Below are positions 1-9,509 of a stretch of DNA of 64,000 nt, piece by piece (position 1 is the stretch's first letter; each line of letters opens with the position of its first letter). The stretch is from CAVVXX01 sp963707975 (GTDB lineage Bacteria; Pseudomonadota; Alphaproteobacteria; Micropepsales; Micropepsaceae). Position numbers and translations under genes: made by a program. Under the pieces are notes generated by a model that saw only the letters and a program-made list of their open reading frames with translations, ran no database searches and was not told the origin of the DNA. The DNA lies in contig OY970177.1 of NCBI GenBank assembly GCA_963707975.1, positions 434,001 through 498,000 of the forward strand, given 5' to 3'.

Positions 1-1942
1 ACGATAGGGTGAGTCCGTCGACGGGAAGCCAGTTGATCTCGTATTCGAAACCTTTCACCAGCGCCTGTCCGCCATCTTCCACGATAGTAACCGAATTTGG
101 CCCCAGGAACGGGAACTGGAAATTGTTCCAGTTTTCCCAATAGAACGCGCCATTGACACGTATTCGATTTTCATCCCAGGCCGTCTTCCAGCCGACCTCG
201 TAATTGTCGAGCGAGTCCGGCCCGTAGGGTGCGAAAGGCATGCCTGTCGCCGGGTTGGTCACGCGGTTGGCGCCACCGGGGCGAAAGCCGGTCGAATAGG
301 TGGCGTAAAGCATCTTGTCCTCAGTCACCTGCCACGTGAGGTTGACGCGGTGCGTCTCGCCGTTGCCCTTGGCGCGTGCGTTGAGATCGGTACACGGCCC
401 ATTGTCGACGGATGTGGGCGCAAAGCAGCGCGAGGCTTCGTAGCTTGCGAAACCGAAGAAGCCCTTCAACGTGTTGTCGTAAGAGTAAAGCCGGATGCCG
501 CCGGTCAAGGTAAGATTTGAGAGGATGTCAAACGACGCCTCGCCAAACGCCGCATAGTCCTGGTCGTAGCGCTCCTCATCGGTCAACCAAAGTGTGTTGG
601 GCCAGCCAGTGACGCTGACGACGGGCTGGCCGGAGCCAGGATCGGCCAAGCCTTCAATAATGTAGTCCTGCTGGATGTAGTGCTTCTGCCCCTCGTAGAA
701 CAAACCGCCCACAAAGCGCAGACGGTCGGTTTTTGGCGAGGACAGCCGCAATTCGTGGCTCATTTTGCTGAACCGGTCGGTACCATCAATGCGCTGCGTG
801 GGATCAATCTGCTTACCCGCGTTGTCAGTGAAGAAGACGTAATAGGAATTGTACTTATCGTACCAGTAGGTGTAGTCGGTGTAGTCAGCCGCCGAGTGGA
901 CCTGGCGGTTCATGTAGGCGCCCGCGTAGACCAGGTCGAGATCGTAGATTTTGCCCTGCACGGTCAGCGCCGCCTGGTACCAGTCATCGTGCACGAATTC
1001 GGGCAGGAAGTGCTGCACTTTCAGGTCGCCAGCGAATTTCGGATCGAAAGCGAATATGCCGTCGCTGTCTTCGCGTTGGACCATGAGGCTGGGCGTGATG
1101 GTCCAGCTGTCGTTGAGTTCGATGCCGAGCGCCGCGCGCGCGCCTATCTTGTCGACGGTGTTGTAGTTGTTCTTGACGAAGGCGGAGTTGTTGATAGTGA
1201 TTGGTGGTGGCACTGGCGAGAAGGGCGGATTGGCGTTATCGAAAGTGTAGGTGCGCGTGCCGGGTACGTTGTCGATGTAGCCCGCGTCATGCTCATCCCA
1301 AGCGACAATGCGGAGGGCGATTTTGTCGGAAAATGGCTCGTTGACCATGCCATGCGCCACATAGCCGAAGCCGCCATGATCGACGGAATTGCCGGTTAGT
1401 TCGTAATTCGCTTCGAAGTCGCTGGGGTCGGGCTTGTTGGAGATGATGCGGATGACGCCTGATTCCGCACTGGCACCATAGAGAGTACCCTGTGGACCGG
1501 ACAGTGCCTCGACGCGCTGGACGTCATAGGTCGGAATATCGAGCGTGCCGTTGATCGTGGTGATCGGCTGCTCGTCGAAATAGACGCTGACGGTGGGCTC
1601 AGGGCCTGAATGGTTGCCGTTCTGGTCGCTGGCGATGCCGCGCATGGTGACGTTGGAGAAGCCCGGACCGCCATCGCTGCCCTGCCCGCTCACAGCATAA
1701 GTCACGTTCGGCAGATAGCGCGCGAAATCAGTGAAGTCGCTGAGATGCAGGTCCTCGATTTTCTGCTCGGTGATGGCATTCACCATCAGCGGAACCTTCT
1801 GCAGGTTCTCCTCGCGCTTTTCGGCGGTGACCGTCACTGTTTCCAGCACCTGGGGCGCTGCTGCCTGTTGCGCGAACGCTGACGGGACACCCGTAAGCGC
1901 GGTTGAAGCCAACAAGAGTTGAAACAAACGAGAGCGAGCCAT
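1..1942 (-). CDS. TonB-dependent outer-membrane receptor (3' end outside window)
   Basis: Imports a large or scarce substrate across the outer membrane using TonB energy; the substrate cannot be told. The ATG at 1942 opens a signal peptide (MARSRLFQLLLASTALTG, cleaved after AFAQ), then a TonB box-like ETVTVTAEKR, then the plug domain with the family's RVEALSGPQGTLYGASAESG and IISNKPDP segments. About 647 codons are present and the frame is open to base 2, ending in barrel-like sequence (KGFEYEINWLPVDGLTLS). Family members are usually 700-850 aa, so only the last strands are missing. It lies downstream of a TPR-sulfotransferase on the same strand, a pairing I recall from Sphingomonadales and Caulobacterales. 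Confidence 0.93.
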   Translation of the reverse strand, partial: MARSRLFQLLLASTALTGVPSAFAQQAAAPQVLETVTVTAEKREENLQKVPLMVNAITEQKIEDLHLSDFTDFARYLPNVTYAVSGQGSDGGPGFSNVTMRGIASDQNGNHSGPEPTVSVYFDEQPITTINGTLDIPTYDVQRVEALSGPQGTLYGASAESGVIRIISNKPDPSDFEANYELTGNSVDHGGFGYVAHGMVNEPFSDKIALRIVAWDEHDAGYIDNVPGTRTYTFDNANPPFSPVPPPITINNSAFVKNNYNTVDKIGARAALGIELNDSWTITPSLMVQREDSDGIFAFDPKFAGDLKVQHFLPEFVHDDWYQAALTVQGKIYDLDLVYAGAYMNRQVHSAADYTDYTYWYDKYNSYYVFFTDNAGKQIDPTQRIDGTDRFSKMSHELRLSSPKTDRLRFVGGLFYEGQKHYIQQDYIIEGLADPGSGQPVVSVTGWPNTLWLTDEERYDQDYAAFGEASFDILSNLTLTGGIRLYSYDNTLKGFFGFASYEASRCFAPTSVDNGPCTDLNARAKGNGETHRVNLTWQVTEDKMLYATYSTGFRPGGANRVTNPATGMPFAPYGPDSLDNYEVGWKTAWDENRIRVNGAFYWENWNNFQFPFLGPNSVTIVEDGGQALVKGFEYEINWLPVDGLTLS

Positions 1943-2105
1943 CACCGGCCCGCACGAAGAAATCCCCCGCATGGAAAGCGCCTCCGATTACACCGCACGA
2001 CCCCGTGCGCGTGTTCCCCTGTAATCGCATCGCCAGTTTGAAACCCATCCTGCGGGCGCGTCAATGCCGGCCCCTATGCCAAAAAAGCAACAAGCCATTG
2101 GAAAA

Positions 2106-4127
2106 TCAGGAAATTGGGGCGGCGGGATAAGCGGTTAATACCGGCCCAAGCGCCTCTTTCAGCGGTTCGAGCCAAGGCTCGAAGTTGCGCCAATGCTCGA
2201 GCGCCTCGGTGAAAATCGGCATGCGGACCTGCTCGGAACTGGCTGTGCGCACCGCACGCGCGGTTTCATAGAAGCGCAGACACGCCTCTTCGAACGGCAA
2301 GCCGCAATATGCGAGCAGCCGCCGCACCTCCTGCTCGGGGTTCCCGACCAGGTCTTCGTAAAGGATCCGGTGCACCCTGCCCGGCAGCATTCTGTCGAAA
2401 TGCGCCATCAGGCGAACGTAATCCGCGTAATAGCGGCCGATATCGGCGAGGCCATAGGTAAATCCCTGGCCGCGGGCAAAATGCTGCTTGAAACAGGAGA
2501 AGCAGCAGCCGAGCGGATGGCGGCGCGCGTCAATGATTTTCGCCTTGGGCAGAATCAGATGGATGAGGCCCACATACAGAAAATTGTTCGGCATCTTGTC
2601 GATGAAGAACGGGCGGCCGAGCCTGCGCTGGATGCGTGTGCGCTGCAAATATTCCTCGCCTAGCGTGCCGAACATTCCGGGATTAAGCATCGCTAATATC
2701 TCGGGATAGTCCGATGCTTCTTTTTTCTTTTTCTTGCCGCCGAGGCGTCTTGCGATTGCCATGATGTCCGGCAATTCCATAGTGCCTTCGACGGCGGAAT
2801 GGCTGGAAAGTATCTGTTCGATCAGTGTCGAGCCCGAACGCGGCAGACCGACAATAAAAATGGGATCCGGCGCAGGCGAGCCAACGCTTTCACGCTTGAG
2901 AAAGAATTCCGCAGTGAAGAGCGTTATGCAGCGTTTGACATGCGCAGAAGTTTCATCCGCCTTGTAACCGAGCGCCGCTTTGCGCAGGGCATTACCCTTC
3001 TCATATTGCTCGAAGGATTCCCCATAGCGTCCTTCGTCCTCCAAGGCTTTGCCCAGCGCGAAGTGGAAATGAAGGAGATCTTCCTCTACCAAATCCTTGC
3101 GCGCGAGCTGCGCCCGCATGGCGGCGATTTCGGCCGGGGTGAAACGAAATGTCTTGAGATTGGCCAGGCTCCAATAGGCCTCACCCAGGCTCGGCAGCTG
3201 TGCGATGCTCTTTCTATAAGCGGCAATGCATTCTTGCTGGCGGCCCGCGGTTTTGAGTGTGTGGCCATAGCTCATCCACCCCTTGGGATGATTTGGATAA
3301 TCCTTCAAAACCGACTGATAGGCCAATATCGCCTGTTCGGTTTCGCCAAGGCGGGCCAGCGCGGAGGCGCGCAAATTTCGGTAATTGGGATTGCGGGGAT
3401 CGCGTTTCAGCAGCACGCCCACCTGCGCAAGCGCTTCAGCGGGCTTGTTTTGCCGGTAAAGCACGGTCGCATAATTGTGCCGCGCCGCGTCGAAACCGGG
3501 CGCGAGCTCCATGCAGCGGGCGAGCAGTTTTTCCGCATCTTCATAATGACCAAGGCGTGCGCCCGTTTCCGCCAGCATGCGGATGGCGGCGACGTCGGTC
3601 GGATGAAGTTTCAAAAAACCGCGCAGCGCGCGCTCGGCAAACGCGAGCTTGTTTTCGCAAAGCGCGGCGGCGGCTTTCAACAATTGCGAGTCTTTCACGG
3701 ACGCCTTGATATGGCTCGCATAGGCGTCGTCCGCAGCGGCGCTATCGCCCGCAAGCGTCAGCTGATCGGCCAGCGCGAGCCAGACATGCGGCAGGCCTGC
3801 GTCGAGCTTGGCGGAACGAGACAATGCGGCGATTGCTTCCTTGCCCTCGCCCAGATCGGCCAGGGTCAAGCCAAGCTCAAACTGCGCTCCGGCAGCCTTA
3901 GGCTGCGATGCCGCCAATGGCTCGAGAACTTTGCGTGCGGCTGCGGCATTTCCCTGGCTTCGCAGCGCCACGCCAAGCACCAGCAAGGCCTGCGGATAAT
4001 CCGGTACAATTCTCAATATCTCGCGTGATTGCGTTTCGGCCATCGCCGGATTCGTGGCCAGCAATTTCGACGCCTGGGCGAGCGCGGTCGAAAGCGTGCC
4101 AAAAGTCCCGGAAGCTTTGTCCGTCAA
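2106..4127 (-). CDS. TPR-repeat sulfotransferase family protein
   Basis: Predicted cytoplasmic protein of 673 aa that joins a long tetratricopeptide array (about residues 20-400) to a C-terminal sulfotransferase domain. The PAPS 5'-phosphosulfate loop is visible as IFIVGLPRSGSTLIEQIL near residues 422-440. A 3'-phosphate motif region follows (DARRHPLGCCFSCFKQHF), with the typical late YEDLVGNPEQEVRRLLAYCGLP block. It would transfer sulfate from PAPS to an unknown acceptor, with the TPRs holding a protein partner. It starts 7 bases after the small secreted protein upstream and precedes a TonB receptor, so the three may be one transcription unit. A poly-Lys run (GGKKKKKEA) follows the P-loop helix. 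Confidence 0.9.
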   Translation of the reverse strand: MTDKASGTFGTLSTALAQASKLLATNPAMAETQSREILRIVPDYPQALLVLGVALRSQGNAAAARKVLEPLAASQPKAAGAQFELGLTLADLGEGKEAIAALSRSAKLDAGLPHVWLALADQLTLAGDSAAADDAYASHIKASVKDSQLLKAAAALCENKLAFAERALRGFLKLHPTDVAAIRMLAETGARLGHYEDAEKLLARCMELAPGFDAARHNYATVLYRQNKPAEALAQVGVLLKRDPRNPNYRNLRASALARLGETEQAILAYQSVLKDYPNHPKGWMSYGHTLKTAGRQQECIAAYRKSIAQLPSLGEAYWSLANLKTFRFTPAEIAAMRAQLARKDLVEEDLLHFHFALGKALEDEGRYGESFEQYEKGNALRKAALGYKADETSAHVKRCITLFTAEFFLKRESVGSPAPDPIFIVGLPRSGSTLIEQILSSHSAVEGTMELPDIMAIARRLGGKKKKKEASDYPEILAMLNPGMFGTLGEEYLQRTRIQRRLGRPFFIDKMPNNFLYVGLIHLILPKAKIIDARRHPLGCCFSCFKQHFARGQGFTYGLADIGRYYADYVRLMAHFDRMLPGRVHRILYEDLVGNPEQEVRRLLAYCGLPFEEACLRFYETARAVRTASSEQVRMPIFTEALEHWRNFEPWLEPLKEALGPVLTAYPAAPIS

Positions 4128-4134
4128 TATCTTC

Positions 4135-4512
4135 CTATGGCGCGGGCGTGGGTGAGGGCTTGGGCTCGCCCGGCGTGAACGGGCCGAGCAGGCAGACGGC
4201 GCCCGTCTTCAGCACACGGATGCTTTGCAAATTGCCGCAGATCTGATTGGGGCCACGCACGTCGTAAGCGAAGCCATTAAATTTCAATCCCGAACAATGG
4301 TTTGCAAGCTTGTTTGTCCAGGTTTTGCCGTCCGTCATGTGAAATACAATCGTGTCGTCGTCCGGCGTGGTTGTGTGATCGATCTGGTAAGTCACAAGGC
4401 AAACATTGTCCGTCTTCGATGTTGACGGCGCGGCAGGCGACGAAGCTGTTTCGGCACGCGCCATGCCAAGGGCCAGCATGGTGCCGGCAAGTGTAATCGC
4501 CATGAGCTTCAT
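4135..4512 (-). CDS. Small secreted protein of unknown function
   Basis: 125 aa with a clear signal peptide (MKLMAITLAGTMLALGMARA, then ETASS). The mature part has four cysteines (in DNVCLVTYQ, ANHCSGLKF, NQICGNLQS and AVCLLGPF) that could form two disulfides, and a proline-rich tail (GEPKPSPTPAP). I do not recognise a family. It is first in a possible operon with the TPR-sulfotransferase (7-base gap), so a periplasmic or surface role linked to that enzyme or to the receptor is possible but not shown. Confidence 0.75.
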   Translation of the reverse strand: MKLMAITLAGTMLALGMARAETASSPAAPSTSKTDNVCLVTYQIDHTTTPDDDTIVFHMTDGKTWTNKLANHCSGLKFNGFAYDVRGPNQICGNLQSIRVLKTGAVCLLGPFTPGEPKPSPTPAP

Positions 4513-4958
4513 TTGGGGATCTCCCGGCTTGGTTGCTATTGGGCATCAGAACGATACTGCTTCAGCTTGATCACATTTTCGTCATGCTCGGCTCTTTTTC
4601 CAAGCCTTTCTCAACTGTCACGCTGTCCAAAAAAAGCCACGTTTAGCCAAGGAATTCCATACCTACTTGCGCTTGCCCATTCCGCCTCACGCGAGGGATA
4701 AGAAAAACGCGCTGGACGGCCCCGAATTTAAGCAAGAAGGGGTAAATCGTCTCAACAGATAACCCTTCAGCAGCGTCCCAAAGCCCTTCTAATTACTTGT
4801 GTATTCACCAATTGCGCCAATTCGCAGGCCTGGCCAGTTGGCCAAACTGTAGCCCCTCGTAAACCATATTCTGTCAGGATCCCTGCCGCAGCCAGCGACT
4901 GGCAAAATTGTGTGACAAATAGCCTGTTTATGTACTTGGAAATGGCCGCCCCTTAACA
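4513..4958. other. Intergenic region between divergent genes (446 bases)
   Basis: It lies between the minus-strand secreted-protein gene and the plus-strand RND pump, so it must hold promoters for both. I see no convincing gene. The only clear structure is the palindrome at 4835-4849. The sequence is more AT-rich than the flanking genes. Confidence 0.6.
4835..4849. promoter_or_regulatory. Palindrome, possible operator for the RND pump
   Basis: CAGTT-GGCCA-AACTG is an inverted repeat with 5-base arms about 110 bases before the adaptor start. TetR- or MarR-type repressors often bind such sites before efflux genes, but no regulator gene lies next to the pump, so this is a weak inference. Confidence 0.25.
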
Positions 4959-6173
4959 ATGAACACCGTCGAGACCCTTTCGAAAGTCGAATCCCGGTTA
5001 CGGGCGCGCCTGCCCTCCCGCTGGCGGCATGTCAGCTCGCGCATGCTTTGGCTCGCCACCGGGGGCGCAGTGCTTTGCCTCATTCTGATCATCAGTTGGC
5101 TGTTGGGGGGTCCAGGCGCGCCGCTTCCGTCGCCGCCTCCGCCCGTCCGCGTCGCAACGGCGCAGGTGCACGATGTGCCCGTGATTGAGCACACCATCGG
5201 CACAGTACTTGCGAACGCGACAGTTCAGGTGAAGTCGCTCGTGGATGGACAGCTGCTTTCCGCCTCCTTCAAGGAAGGCCAGCTGGTGAAAACAGGCGAT
5301 GTCCTTTTCCAGATCGAGCCCAAGCCCTTCGAAGATGCGCTGCACCAAGCTGAGGGCGCGCTTGCGCATGACGAGGCCACGCTGGCGAGCAATCAGGCTG
5401 ATCTTGCCCGTTATATGGCGCTTGCTAAAGCCGGCGCCGTGAGCACCCAGTTGCGCGATCAAACTGCGGCACAGGTGAAGTCGCTTTCGGCTACCGTCAC
5501 CTCGGATAAGGCGGCCGTCGACAAAGCGAAGTTCGATCTCAGCAACACCCAGATCCGTTCGCCTATCGACGGCAAGACCGGACCCATCCTTATTCAGCCG
5601 GGCAATCTGATAAAAGCGCAAGACACCAATTCGCTGGTGGTAATCACCCAGATCCAGCCGGTGAAAGTTTCGTTCTCGCTGCCGCAGAACGATTTGCCGA
5701 TTCTGCAAGACAGGATGCGCGAGAACGCGCTTCTTGTAACACTGAGCTACCGCAATCCGGCGGTTGCGGCAGCGGCTTCCAAAAATGCGCTTTCCGCTAG
5801 GGTAGATTTTATTGGCAACACGGTCGATGACCGGACAGGCACGATCGAACTGCGCGCGACCTATGACAATGCGGATTTTCGCCTTGTGCCCGGGGAACTT
5901 GTCGATGTTGGCGTACAGATGAATCTTTTGCGTAATGTCGTGACCGTGCCACGCGAGGCCGTCAACACAGGCCAGAACGGCCGCTACACTTACGTTATCG
6001 ACAAGGACAACAAGGCGGAAATGCGCGACGTGACTGTTCTTTACGAGAACGACACGGCGTCGGCGCTATCGACCGGCGTGCGCGCAGGAGAACGCGTGGT
6101 AACCGATGGGCAATTGCGGCTTGTGCCTGGCGTGATTGTGACGGTCGTGACCACGCATGGAGCCGCCTCGTGA
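4959..6173 (+). CDS. RND efflux periplasmic adaptor (MdtA/AcrA-like)
   Basis: Membrane-fusion protein of 404 aa that links an inner-membrane RND pump to an outer-membrane channel. An N-terminal anchor (about residues 30-50, LWLATGGAVLCLILIISWLL) is followed by a proline-rich linker. The barrel-sandwich halves (VQVKSLVDGQLLSASFKEGQLVKTGDVLFQIEP and the later SPIDGKTGPILIQPGNLI) flank an alpha-hairpin, and beta-barrel and membrane-proximal domains follow. It overlaps the permease gene by 4 bases (GTGA), so the two are translationally coupled. No TolC-like gene is adjacent, so the outer channel must be shared. MdtA-like rather than MexA-like is a judgement from the partner permease. Confidence 0.92.
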   Translation: MNTVETLSKVESRLRARLPSRWRHVSSRMLWLATGGAVLCLILIISWLLGGPGAPLPSPPPPVRVATAQVHDVPVIEHTIGTVLANATVQVKSLVDGQLLSASFKEGQLVKTGDVLFQIEPKPFEDALHQAEGALAHDEATLASNQADLARYMALAKAGAVSTQLRDQTAAQVKSLSATVTSDKAAVDKAKFDLSNTQIRSPIDGKTGPILIQPGNLIKAQDTNSLVVITQIQPVKVSFSLPQNDLPILQDRMRENALLVTLSYRNPAVAAAASKNALSARVDFIGNTVDDRTGTIELRATYDNADFRLVPGELVDVGVQMNLLRNVVTVPREAVNTGQNGRYTYVIDKDNKAEMRDVTVLYENDTASALSTGVRAGERVVTDGQLRLVPGVIVTVVTTHGAAS

Positions 6174-9100
6174 ACATCTCCGAAGTTTTCATCGAGCGGC
6201 CGATCATGACGACGCTGCTGATGGCAGCGTTCCTTATTTTCGGTGTTGTCGGTTATTGGTCACTTCCAATAAGCGAATTGCCCAACGTAGATTTTCCTAC
6301 CATTTCCGTGTCGGCCAGCTTGCCCGGCGCAGATCCGCAGACCATGGCGACGGCCGTTGCCACGCCACTGGAAAGCCAGTTCTCGACGATTGCGGGCATC
6401 AGCTCGATGACTTCGCAGAGCACCTTTGGCTCCACGCAAATCACCATCCAGTTCAATCTCGACCGCAATATCGACGGCGCCGCCGAGGATGTGCAGGCCG
6501 CAATCCAAGCTGCATCACGGCAATTGCCGACCAACCTGCCAAGCCCACCGACGCTCCGGAAGGTAAACCCGGCCGATGCGGCGATCCTCTACATCGCCAT
6601 GCAGTCATCCTCGATGCCGATGTATCAGGTGGACCAGTATGCTGAAACGTTGCTCGCGCGCCAGCTTTCTACGCTAGCCGGCGTGGCGCAGGTCAATGTC
6701 TTCGGCTCGCAAATTTACGCCGCGCGCGTTCAGGTGGACCCCTTCGCGCTGGCCGCACGCGGCATCGGCATCGACCAGGTTGCCTCGGCGCTGAAGGACG
6801 CCAACGTCAACGCCGCTACAGGCCAGCTCAACGGCCCGCATCAGGCAACGCTTATCCATGCCAATGGCCAGCTCGAAGATGCGGCTGGCTATAATCGCCA
6901 GATTGTCGCCTATCGCGACGGGGCGCCAATTCGCGTCCAAGATGTCGGGCGCGTCATAGACAGCGTGCAGAACAATCTGGTGGCGAGCTGGTTTAACGGT
7001 CAGCGCGCCATTGTGCTCGCCATTCAGCGACAGCCGGGCACCAACACCATCCAGATTGTGGACGAGATCAGGCAGGTCATTCCCAAATTCATGCAGAGCC
7101 TGCCGCAATCGGTGTCGCTGACGGTCCTCTATGATCGCAGTCAGTCCATTCGCAATTCCATCGACGACGTGCAGTACACGCTAATGATCGCCGCGGTGCT
7201 GGTGGTTGGCGTGATTTTTGTTTTCCTGCGCACGTTGTCGGCCACGATTATTCCTTCCATTGCGCTGCCGCTGGCCGTCATCGGCTCGTTCGCGGGTATG
7301 GCATTGTTTGGGTACAGCCTCGACAATCTCTCTCTTATGGCGTTGACGCTTTCGGTTGGTTTCGTGGTGGACGATGCGATTGTCATGCTGGAAAACATCG
7401 TGCGTCATGTCGAGGAGGGCGAGAAGCCACACGATGCCGCCTTCAGCGGTTCGCGGGAGATTTCTTTCACCATTCTGTCGATGACGGCATCGCTTGCCGC
7501 GGTGTTTATTCCACTCGTCTTCATGGGTGGGATTATAGGCCGGCTGCTGCACGAATTCGCAGTCTCGATTGTTTTCACCATTCTCATTTCAGGAATCGTT
7601 TCCGTAACGCTGACACCCATGTTGTGCAGCCGCTTCATCAAATCCGGCAAGGGCGCCGAACATGGCGGCTTCTATCATTGGAGCGAGCATAGTTTCGATA
7701 GGCTTCAATCATTATACGAGCGGACACTGCGCTGGAGCATCCAGCACCAGCAGATGGTGTTCCTCGTTTTTATCGGCAGTCTAGTCGCTACCGTCGCCCT
7801 TTTTATGGTGATGCGGGAAGACTTTTTGCCCAGCGCGGACACCGGCCAGATCATAGCCTTTACCGAGGCGTCCGACCGCACCTCGTTCGCGCAAATGTCG
7901 CAATATCAGCAGCAGGTGGCAGCTATCGCGCGCCAGGATCCGAACGTGGCGAATGTGATGTCCTCGGTTGGCGCCGGCGGCGCGCGCACTGGTACAAACA
8001 CCGGCACGATTTTTATGCCTCTCAAGCCGCGCAGCGAACGTTCGCTGTCGGCTGATGAGGTCATCACCGAACTGCGGCCAAAGCTGCAAGTCGTGCCCGG
8101 CATCAACGTCTACATGCAGAACCCGCCTAGTATCCGCATCGGTGGCCAACTTACCAAGGCGCAATACCAGTACACGCTGCAGGATCTTAATGAGCAAGAG
8201 CTCTATGCCGGCGCGACACGGTTACAGGCGGCACTCGCGAAAATGCCTGTGTTCGTCGATGTAACGACCGACCTCGACCTCGCCGCGCCGGCGGTGAACG
8301 TGCAGATCGATCGTGACCGTGCAGCGGCTTTGGGAGTGACACCAGCGCAAATCGAAACGGCGCTTGGCGCCGCTTTTGGCGGCGAGCAGATCTCTACGAT
8401 CTACGGCGCGTCGAACCAATATTGGGTGATGCTCGAGCTGCTGCCTCAATATCAATATCATCCGTCCGACCTTACACGGCTTTACATCACTGCTGCTGAC
8501 GGCACCACGCTGGTGCCGCTATCGGCGGTGACCAAGCTCGTCAACGGAACGATGCCGCTCTCCATCAATCACCTTTCGCAGCTTCCGGCGGTGACGATTT
8601 CGTTCAATCTCTCACCAGGCGTTGCGCTCAGCGAGGCCGTGTCGCGCATCGGAGAGGCGCAAGCTTCCATCAACATGCCCACAGGCGTGCAAACGAGTTT
8701 CCAGGGCACGGCGCAGGCATTCCAGAGCTCTATGAAGAACATTGGCTGGCTGCTGCTCATAGCCATCCTGACCGTCTACATCGTGCTCGGCATTTTGTAC
8801 GAGAGCTTCATTCACCCGCTGACTATTCTTTCGGGTCTGCCCTCGGCCGCGGTGGGCGCGCTGATCACGCTTTGGCTGTTTGGCATTCCACTCAGCCTTT
8901 ACGCCTTTGTCGGCATGATCATGCTGATCGGCATCGTCAAGAAGAACGCCATCATGATGATCGATTTCGCACTCGACCGCGAACGCAAGGAGCATGTCGA
9001 TCCAGCCACCGCCATCACAGAAGCCGCGCTCATCCGTTTCCGGCCCATCATGATGACGACCATGGCGGCGCTGATGGGCACTCTGCCCATCGCCATCGGC

Positions 9101-9277
9101 TTCGGTTCGGGTGGCGAGGCGCGGCAGCCGCTTGGCCTCGCGGTGGTCGGCGGATTGCTTTTGTCACAGCTGCTCACGCTTTACATCACGCCGGTGATTT
9201 ATATTTATCTTGATCGCGCAGGCACTTGGCTTGCCAACCGGCGTGGGCATCGCCACCTGTCGGCGCAAGCGGAATAA
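6170..9277 (+). CDS. RND efflux pump inner-membrane permease (MdtB/MdtC-like)
   Basis: 1035-aa proton-driven exporter of the hydrophobe/amphiphile efflux class. It begins at GTG 6170, inside the stop of the adaptor gene. The N-terminus (NISEVFIERPIMTTLL) and the PNVDFPTISVSASLPGADP porter segment match the MdtB/C group. TM4 carries the proton-relay acidic pair in GFVVDDAIVMLENIVRH. The late GIVKKNAIMMIDFAL and RFRPIMMTTMAALMG segments are the second-repeat equivalents. Length is normal for the family. Only one permease is present, so it probably works as a homotrimer, unlike the MdtB2C heterotrimer. Substrates are unknown. Confidence 0.94.
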   Translation: MNISEVFIERPIMTTLLMAAFLIFGVVGYWSLPISELPNVDFPTISVSASLPGADPQTMATAVATPLESQFSTIAGISSMTSQSTFGSTQITIQFNLDRNIDGAAEDVQAAIQAASRQLPTNLPSPPTLRKVNPADAAILYIAMQSSSMPMYQVDQYAETLLARQLSTLAGVAQVNVFGSQIYAARVQVDPFALAARGIGIDQVASALKDANVNAATGQLNGPHQATLIHANGQLEDAAGYNRQIVAYRDGAPIRVQDVGRVIDSVQNNLVASWFNGQRAIVLAIQRQPGTNTIQIVDEIRQVIPKFMQSLPQSVSLTVLYDRSQSIRNSIDDVQYTLMIAAVLVVGVIFVFLRTLSATIIPSIALPLAVIGSFAGMALFGYSLDNLSLMALTLSVGFVVDDAIVMLENIVRHVEEGEKPHDAAFSGSREISFTILSMTASLAAVFIPLVFMGGIIGRLLHEFAVSIVFTILISGIVSVTLTPMLCSRFIKSGKGAEHGGFYHWSEHSFDRLQSLYERTLRWSIQHQQMVFLVFIGSLVATVALFMVMREDFLPSADTGQIIAFTEASDRTSFAQMSQYQQQVAAIARQDPNVANVMSSVGAGGARTGTNTGTIFMPLKPRSERSLSADEVITELRPKLQVVPGINVYMQNPPSIRIGGQLTKAQYQYTLQDLNEQELYAGATRLQAALAKMPVFVDVTTDLDLAAPAVNVQIDRDRAAALGVTPAQIETALGAAFGGEQISTIYGASNQYWVMLELLPQYQYHPSDLTRLYITAADGTTLVPLSAVTKLVNGTMPLSINHLSQLPAVTISFNLSPGVALSEAVSRIGEAQASINMPTGVQTSFQGTAQAFQSSMKNIGWLLLIAILTVYIVLGILYESFIHPLTILSGLPSAAVGALITLWLFGIPLSLYAFVGMIMLIGIVKKNAIMMIDFALDRERKEHVDPATAITEAALIRFRPIMMTTMAALMGTLPIAIGFGSGGEARQPLGLAVVGGLLLSQLLTLYITPVIYIYLDRAGTWLANRRGHRHLSAQAE

Positions 9278-9509
9278 CCACCCATGCCTTCGAGCTAATT
9301 ACCAGTTGGTATTGAGCCGCATCAGAGCCGGGATCACCTCTCCGCCGTGTTTCAGGAGAGTCCTTACTTTAAGATTCTCTCATCTGCCATAATCGGCCTA
9401 GAGGGCTGCAGATTCTACGATGCCATACTAAACTTACATTGTATTGACCTTTTGACTTCAAACAGGCACGGCTCTCCGCCCACCATCAGGAAACTCCTCT
9501 TATTCTGCC

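Noticed and set aside
680..1399. 239-residue plus-strand open frame
   Set aside because: It is antisense to the TonB receptor, which has a signal peptide and plug motifs; the plus frame shows no family motif.
2799..4028. 409-residue plus-strand open frame
   Set aside because: It mirrors the TPR-sulfotransferase, whose P-loop and TPRs are clear. High GC at third positions explains the long antisense frame.
4565..4580. TTGATCAC near the start of the RND promoter region as a FixK box
   Set aside because: Only the left half fits; the right half (TTTTC) does not.
4998..5708. 236-residue minus-strand open frame
   Set aside because: Antisense to the RND adaptor; Arg/His-rich shadow without recognisable domains.
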